Shown piece after piece: positions 1 through 6,127 of a stretch of DNA of 10,533 nucleotides. Under the pieces are notes generated by a model. It had not been told where the DNA came from and searched no databases. It saw nothing but the letters and a program-made list of their open reading frames with translations. Where the stretch lies: assembly GCA_035509915.1 (NCBI GenBank), contig DATKIB010000068.1, positions 1-10,533 on the forward strand. The letters are read 5' to 3'. The translations under genes and the position numbers were made by a program. The stretch comes from Bog-564 sp035509915. GTDB taxonomy: Bacteria > Actinomycetota > Acidimicrobiia > Acidimicrobiales > UBA8190. Numbering within the stretch: position 1 is the first letter of the stretch; each line of letters starts with the position of its first letter.

Positions 1-398
1 AGGTACTCGACCGTGCCGGCAGCGCTTCTCGGTGTGCCGTTCAGCACGGAGCCTGCGACGCAGTAGGTGCCGCCCGAAGCGTTGGACAAGCCGGCCAGCC
101 AGTCGCGTGACACCATGACGTCGGCGTCGGTGAAGGCGATCAACCTGCCGCGACTGGCAGCGACTGCGCGGTTTCGCGCCGCCGCTGCTCCGAGACGTGG
201 GACGTGGGAGAGGACACGGAGTCTCGGGTCGCTAGGAATCGCCGGCGGTTCGGAACCGAGATCCGAGCTGAGCGCGACCACTACCTCGAACGGCTCGCTG
301 GTGTGCTGCTCTAGAATTCCCGCGAGACATTCGGAGAGTGTCGACGCCCTGTAGGCGGGCACCACCACCGAGATCATCGGGGATTCTTCGTCTTCCAC
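1..398 (-). CDS. Family 2 glycosyltransferase, N-terminal part (runs off left edge)
   Basis: About 132 N-terminal residues of a GT-A fold glycosyltransferase are visible; the rest lies beyond base 1. After a short acidic start comes the first beta strand ISVVVPAYR (residues 9-17), the usual opening of the GT2 Rossmann-like nucleotide-sugar domain. Next are GAAAARNRAV (70-79), matching the conserved G-x-x-x-ARN region, and FTDADV (89-94), the DXD motif that binds the metal and sugar nucleotide. The protein would transfer a sugar from an NDP-sugar at the cytoplasmic face; donor and acceptor cannot be told. I chose GTG at 398 because an in-frame TGA lies only 3 bases upstream and because the start VEDE resembles MEDP of the upstream glycosyltransferase. 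ATG at 377 (residue 8) is an alternative. Neither has a strong ribosome binding site, so translation is probably coupled to the upstream gene. Confidence 0.85.
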   Translation of the reverse strand, partial: MEDEESPMISVVVPAYRASTLSECLAGILEQHTSEPFEVVVALSSDLGSEPPAIPSDPRLRVLSHVPRLGAAAARNRAVAASRGRLIAFTDADVMVSRDWLAGLSNASGGTYCVAGSVLNGTPRSAAGTVEY

Positions 399-401
399 CG
401 G

Positions 402-1331
402 TCAGACGTTAGGACGGGTGGGTCCGAACATCACGGGTACCGTGAGCGAGCTCAGGTAGCCGAGATTGACTAGCAGCCTCGCGGCGACGTACGTACGCAG
501 CCTTGAGCTGAACGCAACGAACGGCAGCACCACGCACAGGCCCGCCAGCTTCCCGAGGCGCACAAGGTCGTCGCGCTCATCCAGCGCCGTCGCCATCGTG
601 GCATCGGAGCGTCCCTGGTACCACGCCCTCCGCAGCAGCCAGCGGGGCCGCATCTGTTCGACGCGTACGTGGTGCTCCACCACTGCCCCCGGTACTTCGG
701 CGAGTCGCCAGCCGGCCTTCATCAGGCGGCTGCACAGCTCAGTCTCCTCGTGGGAGCCGGGCCGGCCGGGGCGCGGGCCCAGGTCCACCCGAAAGCCACC
801 GACGGAGACGGCGGCTCTTCGCCGGACCGCAAAGTTGCCGCCAAACGGCAAATGTGGACAGCTGGCGCCAGCTTCCCGCATCCCGAAAGAGGTGAGCAGT
901 TCGTCGTGCACCCATCGCGGTCGCGCCCCGTCCGGCCACGCAACGAGGATCGTACCGCCCGCCAGGCCGACCGTGGGATCGGCGAAAGCCTTCGCGAGGG
1001 CGTCTCGCCATCCTTGACACACCAACTCGTCATCGTCCACGTAACAGATGACGTCAGCCGAGGCGTCCTCGAGGGCCCGCTGACGGGCGACGGCAACCCC
1101 GGAAGCTTGCTGCTGCACGACCCGGATCGGGTGTTCGAGACCTGTCAGCCGCTCAGGAACGAGCCCGCCATCCACGATCACGAGCAACTCGTCGTCTTCG
1201 CCCAGCTCCTCAGCGATGGACGTGCATGTCGCTTCAAGAGTCGGGGAGGTCCCCAGCGTGCACACGACTGCAGTGATCGCTTGCGGCGTGCCGTTGGTAG
1301 CCTCAGATGTGACGACGGAGGGGTCTTCCAT
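402..1331 (-). CDS. Family 2 glycosyltransferase
   Basis: A complete 309-residue GT-A glycosyltransferase. Residues 19-30 form the first strand, LLVIVDGG (49-56) the second, and GVAVARQRAL (78-87) the conserved helix. YVDDDELV (97-104) is the DXD metal and nucleotide-sugar site. FGGNFAVRR (163-171) and HEETELCSRL (194-203) match the acceptor loop and the ED-x-E catalytic-base region of GT2 enzymes. The C-terminal 60 residues hold a hydrophobic stretch near 264-275 and amphipathic segments, suggesting membrane association. The start ATG at 1331 has a GGAG ribosome binding site (1343-1340) 8 bases upstream. The gene probably forms an operon with the partial glycosyltransferase downstream: the TGA stop is followed by one codon and then that gene's GTG in the same frame. 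Donor sugar unknown; a rhamnosyl or mannosyl transfer role is only a guess. Confidence 0.9.
   Translation of the reverse strand: MEDPSVVTSEATNGTPQAITAVVCTLGTSPTLEATCTSIAEELGEDDELLVIVDGGLVPERLTGLEHPIRVVQQQASGVAVARQRALEDASADVICYVDDDELVCQGWRDALAKAFADPTVGLAGGTILVAWPDGARPRWVHDELLTSFGMREAGASCPHLPFGGNFAVRRRAAVSVGGFRVDLGPRPGRPGSHEETELCSRLMKAGWRLAEVPGAVVEHHVRVEQMRPRWLLRRAWYQGRSDATMATALDERDDLVRLGKLAGLCVVLPFVAFSSRLRTYVAARLLVNLGYLSSLTVPVMFGPTRPNV
1317..1323 (+). promoter_or_regulatory. Ribosome binding site of the deacetylase gene
   Basis: GGAGGGG lies 6 bases before the ATG at 1330 and is the strongest Shine-Dalgarno match in the window. It decides the start of the deacetylase in favour of 1330 over an in-frame ATG at 1216. 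The site itself lies within the antisense of the opposing glycosyltransferase's first codons. Confidence 0.6.
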
Positions 1332-2139
1332 GGCAGGCGCTCCAGACTACGACGTGCCCTCGTGGCCCTCGTCGAGCCCGGAGGCTCGAGGCGCATCGAC
1401 GCGCCGAACCTGGTTTGGGGCATCGTCCGGCGATCGCGATCCGAGGTGGATGCACGAAGGGGTCGTCACTCCTCGGCACCGCGTTGCGCGGGCCCGAAGC
1501 CGGTTGCCCGGTACGGCGGCGCTCCGCTGGCGCTTGCCGCGATCTTCATCTGCCGTCGTGCTCACCTTCGACGACGGTCCTGATCCGACGGCCACGCCGG
1601 CCCTCTTGAACGTGCTCTCCCGCCACGGCGTCCAAGCCACGTTCTTTGTTCTCACGGAATTCTCGAGGAGGTGCGTCGGGACCCTTCTCGACGCAGCCGC
1701 TGCCGGCCACGAGATCGGATTGCACGGCGACGTGCACGAGATCCTGGCTGGGCTGCCCCGGCGGCAGTCCGAGCGGCGTCTGATCGGGGCTCGCCGCTTC
1801 CTGGAGGACTCATTGCAGAGGCCGGTAGCGATGTACCGCCCGCCGGAGGGTGTCACCTCTCTCGCTCTGTTGCGGGCCGCGCGGGCAGCGGGACTCGACG
1901 TGGTTCTGTGGTCGCGCGACCCGCGTGACCGGGACGAAGGCTCGTCCCGCCCGCTCACCGGTCGGCTGGCCCGTTGCATCGAGACAGGTGAGATCGTCCT
2001 CCTGCACGACGGGGGAGGAGGCCCAGGCGGCGACCGAGATTCCACTGCGGCGGCACTTGGCGCCGTCCTGCCGGCGGCCATTGCCCGCGGACTGACCTTT
2101 CGTTCGTTGGCCGAAGCCGTAGCTCCCGCACGGCCATGA
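1330..2139 (+). CDS. Polysaccharide deacetylase (NodB homology, CE4)
   Basis: A 269-residue metal-dependent de-N-acetylase that would remove acetyl groups from GlcNAc-type residues of a polysaccharide or peptidoglycan. All five CE4 motifs are seen: TFDDGPDP (79-86), with D81 as catalytic base and D82 as metal ligand; HGDVH (132-136), giving the two metal-binding histidines; RPPEG (170-174), where most members have RPPYG or RPPFG; DVVLWSRDPRD (190-200); and LLHDG (224-228), with H226 as catalytic acid. Residues 1-70 are Arg, Ser and Pro rich with no signal peptide or membrane segment, so export is not evident. ATG 1330 is chosen for its GGAGGGG site. The in-frame ATG at 1216 would put 38 residues antisense to the glycosyltransferase. 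It converges on the DUF2079 gene with a gap of 43 bases and no clear terminator. Confidence 0.9.
   Translation: MAGAPDYDVPSWPSSSPEARGASTRRTWFGASSGDRDPRWMHEGVVTPRHRVARARSRLPGTAALRWRLPRSSSAVVLTFDDGPDPTATPALLNVLSRHGVQATFFVLTEFSRRCVGTLLDAAAAGHEIGLHGDVHEILAGLPRRQSERRLIGARRFLEDSLQRPVAMYRPPEGVTSLALLRAARAAGLDVVLWSRDPRDRDEGSSRPLTGRLARCIETGEIVLLHDGGGGPGGDRDSTAAALGAVLPAAIARGLTFRSLAEAVAPARP
1340..1343 (-). promoter_or_regulatory. Ribosome binding site of the minus-strand glycosyltransferase
   Basis: The minus strand reads GGAG here, 8 bases before the ATG at 1331. This is a normal Shine-Dalgarno distance and supports that start. The site lies inside the first codons of the divergent deacetylase gene. 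Confidence 0.6.
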
Positions 2140-2182
2140 CTTGGGAGTTGGGCCGATCGGTATCGAGGGCCGCCGGTCCGTG

Positions 2183-4255
2183 TCAGCCGGAGATCCCGAC
2201 CGAGTACGCGCTGGCCTTGGTGCCGGGTCCGGGTGTGTAGACCCGGACTTCGAGCTCGTCCTCGTTGCCCGGGGGAGGCAGAGAGGGGTTGAGTCGGAAG
2301 GGACCCCAGCCATGGAATACCTCGGGAGCCGGGTTCCCCTTGGGTACCTCGAACGGGATGCGAACCTTTACCGTCTCACCTACCAGGGGGGGCCGGATAC
2401 GGGCCAGGAGGGTGTGGGTGGTGTCGTCCCACACTTCGACCGACACCTGCCCATGGCCGGACAGTTCGGCCGTTGCTACGGCTGGGCCGGCTGGCTCTCT
2501 CCAATAGCCGCCAAAGACGAGGTATCCCGCCCGTCCGGTGCTGACCACCCGCCAAGTGAATGGTGGCCCGCTGGTCACCGCGACCCCGCTGGTCGAGTGC
2601 AAGAGCCAGGCTGGAACAGAGGTGGGAATCCCTGGCAGGTCGAAGTGGCTCTGGCCGGCTGGAGGCGTGTACTCGTAGCTCCAGACGCCGTGGCCGATGG
2701 CGACCGGCCGGGCCTGGAGCGGATCGGCAGCCAGTTCGGCGACAAGTGCGTACTCGGACGCCACGGGTGCCGTCTCGACGCCGATTGCCGGAGTGATCAC
2801 GAACCAGACGGGCTGTCCAGCGAGCCGGACCGAACCGCCCGGTCCGACGATGGCGACGTAGAAGTGGCCGGCGGCGAAGCGCCCTCCGATTCCCTGCGAG
2901 GCCACCACTTCGGCGCCCACGGGCAGCGCCTTTTCGAATCGGTCTATCTCAGCTGCGGCTGCCGCCGGTACCCGTATCCATTGGCCGGGTGTGCGCGGTA
3001 GCCAAACCGCACCCCAGCCGATCGTCTCCGCCATGACCGACACCGCCAGGACTGCGGCCAGCCACCGGTATCGCCGGGCGACCCAAGCTAAGAAGACGAC
3101 CGCACCCACCGGACCGAAGACGTAGATGGGTATGGACTGGAACAGGGGTTGATTGAAAGCGATCCCGGGGTAAAGGGAGTTCTCCGTGATCACCGCCAAG
3201 AGGACGAACAAGATCGTGGGAGCCAGGATCCCGAGTAGGCCCGACGCCGCCAGATTGGCCCAGGCGTTGAGCCTCTTGGACCACATCACCTCCAAGAGGT
3301 GGCCGGGTCTCAGTAGTAGCCCGAAGCTCAGCTGCACGAGGCCGGAGACCGAGTGTCCCGCTCCACGGGGTTGCCGACCTGCCAGGTAGGTCAGCGGCGC
3401 TAGGTTGCCCGATCCCCTCATGGCACCGAGGCTGTGCAGGACGACGAGTCCTACCGCTCCCGAAGCGGTTGCGGCGGCTGCCGATAGTCGGTGGCGCGAA
3501 CCGACGAGCGCGCATATCCCGATGGCAACGACGTAGGTGGTCGCGTAGTCCCCAGACAAAAGTGTCATGCCGCCCCACAACCACGCGCGCCGCCGGCCCG
3601 ACAGCAGATCGCGGGCGAAGAGCACGGCGTAGAGGGTGGCCACGGTCTCATAGTGGAAGTCGAAGGCCAGGCTCCACCAGATCCACGGATCGGCGAGCAG
3701 CGCCACCAGGCCTGTGCCTGCCAGCAGCCAGCCCATGTGCCTCGACGTTTCTCGCCTCGAGCCGACGACGTCGCAGATCCAGAGGAACGCCACGACCTCG
3801 GCGGCAACGACAGCGATGTCCTGATCCCACAACAGGATCGGCCCGTGCGGCCACAGCCAATAGGTTGGGGCCAACAGAATGAAGGTCACTTCTCCGTGGT
3901 TTCCGAGAAAGCCCGCCGGCAGTTGGAAGTGGGCGAACCTATACCAGGCCTCTGAGTAGTAGGCGTAGTCACTCGTCGCCGAGTAACGGCTGAACTGGAC
4001 GGCGCTGAACACCAACAGTGAGACCAACTGCAGCCCGAGAAGGCCACACCCTACGCGACGTAGTAGCGCCAAGCCCTGACCGGCCCGGGTGTTATCAACG
4101 ACCGTCGTGTCTGCCTCGTCGGTCGCGTCGGCGAGGTCGGGTTCCTCGGTCTGGTCCCTGGTGTCAGTGAGGTTGGGTGTTCTGGCCACTTCGGTGTCGC
4201 GCGCCGAGTTGGTCGCGTGCGTGACGTCCTTCGCGTCGGTCGCGTCGTGGTGCAC
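2183..4255 (-). CDS. DUF2079 polytopic membrane protein with C-terminal beta-rich domain
   Basis: A 690-residue integral membrane protein. Residues 1-60 are an acidic Asp/Thr/Ala-rich cytoplasmic tail. Membrane segments run from about 68 to 420. DUF2079 hallmarks are seen: SDYAYYSEAWYRFAHF (95-110), the loop with H120, LLWDQD (141-146) and FDFHYET (198-204). Residues 440-545 (ALPVGAEVVASQGIGGRFA) match the soluble part usual in DUF2079 proteins. A further beta-strand-rich stretch (about 555-690) looks like a jelly-roll or Ig-like module. DUF2079 proteins resemble GT-C glycosyltransferases, but their reaction is not established. The GTG start at 4255 lies 17 bases after the lipoprotein stop, so the two are likely cotranscribed. 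The ribosome binding site is weak, and GTG at residue 23 or TTG at residue 62 are other possible starts. Confidence 0.85.
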   Translation of the reverse strand: MHHDATDAKDVTHATNSARDTEVARTPNLTDTRDQTEEPDLADATDEADTTVVDNTRAGQGLALLRRVGCGLLGLQLVSLLVFSAVQFSRYSATSDYAYYSEAWYRFAHFQLPAGFLGNHGEVTFILLAPTYWLWPHGPILLWDQDIAVVAAEVVAFLWICDVVGSRRETSRHMGWLLAGTGLVALLADPWIWWSLAFDFHYETVATLYAVLFARDLLSGRRRAWLWGGMTLLSGDYATTYVVAIGICALVGSRHRLSAAAATASGAVGLVVLHSLGAMRGSGNLAPLTYLAGRQPRGAGHSVSGLVQLSFGLLLRPGHLLEVMWSKRLNAWANLAASGLLGILAPTILFVLLAVITENSLYPGIAFNQPLFQSIPIYVFGPVGAVVFLAWVARRYRWLAAVLAVSVMAETIGWGAVWLPRTPGQWIRVPAAAAAEIDRFEKALPVGAEVVASQGIGGRFAAGHFYVAIVGPGGSVRLAGQPVWFVITPAIGVETAPVASEYALVAELAADPLQARPVAIGHGVWSYEYTPPAGQSHFDLPGIPTSVPAWLLHSTSGVAVTSGPPFTWRVVSTGRAGYLVFGGYWREPAGPAVATAELSGHGQVSVEVWDDTTHTLLARIRPPLVGETVKVRIPFEVPKGNPAPEVFHGWGPFRLNPSLPPPGNEDELEVRVYTPGPGTKASAYSVGISG
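4117..4247. repeat. Simple-sequence region with 14-base direct repeat
   Basis: CGTCGGTCGCGTCG occurs at 4117-4130 and again at 4234-4247, embedded in a stretch rich in GTC, GGT and CG steps. It encodes the DATD-rich acidic tail at the N-terminus of the DUF2079 protein. It may reflect slippage-driven growth of a disordered tail. Confidence 0.5.
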
Positions 4256-4272
4256 TGCCGGCAGCCGCTTGG

Positions 4273-5235
4273 TCAGCTCTTGGTGGCCGTCAGCCTGTAG
4301 ATCTGCACGTTGCCATAGGCCGCGGCACCCACTATGTCGTACAGGCTCGTCCCGTCCGGGCTCAGCTCAATTGCTACGCATCTCAGGGGTGCGGGCAGCG
4401 TTCGCTCGACACTCTCGGTGGTCAGGTTTACCACCCCCACCTCGGATATCGCCCCAGGGTCCCTCAGCACGTAGAGAGTGGTGCCATTTGGGCCCAAGGC
4501 TAACGACATGGCGTCCGAGCCGATGTCGAATGCGCTCAGCACCTTCCCGGTGGCGACCTGGATCTCGCTCACCTTCCCATCAGGCTCGAGCACATAGATC
4601 GAGGACTCGTTCGCGCTGGGCGTGGCCGCGAGGGCGCCGAGGGGGACCGGAACGTTGGCGACCACGGTGTGGTTCCGACTGTTCACCACGCTGACGGTCG
4701 TCGATTCAGTGTTGCCGTTGAGCGCGTAGAACGTCGTTCCATCCGCCCCGGCGGTCACCGATCGGACGGGAGCTCCGAGCGGCACGGTTGCCACCACCGT
4801 TCTCCGCGAGGCGGCCCGGGCGAACTCGACAGCACCCGTGTTCGTCGTCGCCAGCCCGACCGCCACCAAGTCGGGGTTCGACTGAGCTATGGCGACGGCA
4901 CTCGAACTGACGGGCCACACCCGTCCCAGCGATCCCGAGTCGAGAGTCAGGGTTCTGACGTTACGAGTCACGCCCGTTCCGGCCAAGAGCAACATCACAC
5001 CGTTGGACTGCGGAGGTGCCCCGCCAACGAGGCCCTTCGGGCCGGGGATGACCTCGCTGGGCTTCAGCACAGCGCCCCTCGGCGCAGCTGACGACGAGCA
5101 AGCGGCGAGGGCGGCGCTGGCGACGAGGAGCAACCCTGCACAGCGTGCTGCACTCCTACCCGTTCCATGTCTCAGGATCGGTGTTTTCCTTGTCGACGCA
5201 ACTATTGTTAGCGGCTTGATTCGCCCCCAGCGCAT
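4273..5235 (-). CDS. Beta-propeller (YVTN-like) lipoprotein
   Basis: A 320-residue predicted lipoprotein. A basic n-region and hydrophobic core (33-45) end in the lipobox LAAC (43-46), so C46 would be lipidated outside the membrane. The mature part repeats a pattern of strand, D-G-T or N-G-T turn and aromatic strand: GADGTTFYAL (163-172), ANESSIYVLE (208-217), GPNGTTLYVL (248-257) and SPDGTSLYDI (292-301). This is typical of 40-residue blades of YVTN or NHL-type beta-propellers, which act as binding scaffolds. No catalytic motif is seen. It is the first gene of a unit with the DUF2079 gene 17 bases downstream. The start is uncertain: ATG 5235 gives an unusually long 45-residue leader and has no ribosome binding site. 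The AAGGA at about 5191 sits before an in-frame CTG that would give a 25-residue leader. Confidence 0.8.
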   Translation of the reverse strand: MRWGRIKPLTIVASTRKTPILRHGTGRSAARCAGLLLVASAALAACSSSAAPRGAVLKPSEVIPGPKGLVGGAPPQSNGVMLLLAGTGVTRNVRTLTLDSGSLGRVWPVSSSAVAIAQSNPDLVAVGLATTNTGAVEFARAASRRTVVATVPLGAPVRSVTAGADGTTFYALNGNTESTTVSVVNSRNHTVVANVPVPLGALAATPSANESSIYVLEPDGKVSEIQVATGKVLSAFDIGSDAMSLALGPNGTTLYVLRDPGAISEVGVVNLTTESVERTLPAPLRCVAIELSPDGTSLYDIVGAAAYGNVQIYRLTATKS

Positions 5236-5244
5236 GGGTAGGGT
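5216..5244 (+). promoter_or_regulatory. Possible sigma-70-type promoter for the surface-protein unit
   Basis: TTGATT (5216-5221) and TAGGGT (5239-5244) are spaced by 17 bases. The first matches TTGACA at four of six positions and the second keeps the TA...T of TATAAT. Transcription would begin near 5251, giving an 87-base leader before ATG 5338. Such matches occur by chance, so this is weak. Confidence 0.3.
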
Positions 5245-5337
5245 TACCACAGGAGTAGTCCAGAGGGCGCCCCACGTCTGTGGCGCGCGTTTTTCCGGGT
5301 GAGAACTGGGGCAGTCTTGAATCGTTCTCGGGGGCAC
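5236..5337. other. Divergent intergenic region between the two membrane-enzyme units
   Basis: About 100 bases separate the starts of the lipoprotein (minus) and the anchored surface protein (plus), so control sites for both units should lie here or just inside the genes. I see one possible plus-strand promoter (5216-5244) and no convincing minus-strand one, no riboswitch-like structure and no terminator. An in-frame GTG at 5299 could extend the plus gene by 13 residues. Confidence 0.5.
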
Positions 5338-6123
5338 ATGAAGGGTCCGGGCGTAGCAGGACTCCTCACGGCTCTCGGGGCGGTCATCGTGTCGTTTTGC
5401 GTTGGAGTGGGAGCATCCTGGGCCCAAGGCTCCACACCGGACATAGTTTTTGGGCCTGGGCCCGTTGTTTTTGGGTCCGCTTTCTCCGGGCTGGGCAGCG
5501 CCGGCAACACTCCGACCTTGACGGTTACCAACCAGACTTTGGCGCCTGGGCAGACGACAGACGTAGGAATCGGGGTCGGGCCCTGGGTTCCCGGCGACAA
5601 CGTCCATTTGTGGATGGTGCTCACACAAGACGGATCGACGCCGCAAGAGATCGGGCCGACGAGTATCATCGCCGATCCGTCTGGGGGATTCACCGACGTG
5701 CCGGTCACGATCCCTGGTGGGAGCGGGCCCGGTTCGTACGTCATCTTCGCAATCTCTCAGGGCTCGAATGGCACGGCCGTGGTCACCCAGAACGTCGCGG
5801 TGGAGTCGGCAGGGTCAGTTGCATCGGCGGACGCCGTCGGGCCCCCGGATGTTACGTGGCAGCCACCCGCGACATGGTCTGACCCGACGACACGCAGCAT
5901 TGTAGGTGCCGCCGTGGACAAGGCGGCGGCGGCGGTTCAGCCGGGGACCGACGCCGCACCGGCGCCACCGGTGAGGCAGGCATCCTCGAGGGACGCTCTG
6001 TCGAGGACCCATCAGCACTCCTCGGGCAACGCTCTGTTGATCTCGGCTCTGGTAGCCCTGCTCTTTGCGTCGCTGGTCGCGACATTGTGGCTGCGCCGCC
6101 GGCATTGGACTGGCCACGCATGA
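5338..6123 (+). CDS. Secreted, C-terminally membrane-anchored surface protein, unknown family
   Basis: A 261-residue protein I do not recognise. The start ATG 5338 gives a clear Sec signal peptide: K2, a hydrophobic core to about 26, and likely cleavage after SWA (29). Residues 35-155 are rich in alternating beta strands (LTVTNQTLAPGQTTDVGI, DNVHLWMVL, GGFTDVPVTI, GSYVIFAIS), which fits an Ig-like sandwich. Residues 160-230 are an Ala/Pro/Ser linker. A single membrane helix (about 231-251) is followed by LRRRHWTGHA, a stop-transfer tail; there is no LPXTG motif. The product should sit outside the cell, anchored by its C-terminus. It ends 4 bases before the next gene, so both are one unit. GTG 5299 is an alternative start adding 13 residues. 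Neither start has a well-spaced ribosome binding site; GGGGG at 5330 is only 3 bases from the ATG. Confidence 0.7.
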   Translation: MKGPGVAGLLTALGAVIVSFCVGVGASWAQGSTPDIVFGPGPVVFGSAFSGLGSAGNTPTLTVTNQTLAPGQTTDVGIGVGPWVPGDNVHLWMVLTQDGSTPQEIGPTSIIADPSGGFTDVPVTIPGGSGPGSYVIFAISQGSNGTAVVTQNVAVESAGSVASADAVGPPDVTWQPPATWSDPTTRSIVGAAVDKAAAAVQPGTDAAPAPPVRQASSRDALSRTHQHSSGNALLISALVALLFASLVATLWLRRRHWTGHA

Positions 6124-6127
6124 TCCA

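Noticed and set aside
396..404. TGA between the two glycosyltransferases as a selenocysteine codon
   Set aside because: Both sides are complete GT2 starts and ends, and no SECIS-like hairpin or Sec-type context is visible; ordinary stop and reinitiation explain it.
1216..1329. Upstream extension of the deacetylase to ATG 1216
   Set aside because: It adds 38 residues antisense to the glycosyltransferase with no CE4 similarity, while ATG 1330 has a strong Shine-Dalgarno site.
466..1583. Long plus-strand open frames (466-1017 and 669-1583)
   Set aside because: They lie antisense to a glycosyltransferase with clear motifs, have Arg/Ser/Pro-rich translations without any domain, and reflect the GC-rich third positions of the real gene.
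2131..2155. CGGCC...GGCCG inverted repeat after the deacetylase as terminator
   Set aside because: The stem is 5 bp with a 15-base loop and no U-tract, so it is not distinguishable from chance at this GC content.
3469..3955. Plus-strand open frames within the DUF2079 gene
   Set aside because: They are Arg- and Gly-rich shadows of a gene with well-matched DUF2079 motifs.
5446..5478. Tandem GTTTTTGGG repeats in the surface-protein gene
   Set aside because: They encode the strand motifs VFGPG and VFGS and are two short copies only; no evidence for a mobile or regulatory repeat.
5236..5646. N-terminal extension of the lipoprotein frame to 5646
   Set aside because: The extra 137 residues are antisense to the surface-protein gene, would bury the lipoprotein signal in the interior, and read as random Pro/Arg-rich sequence.
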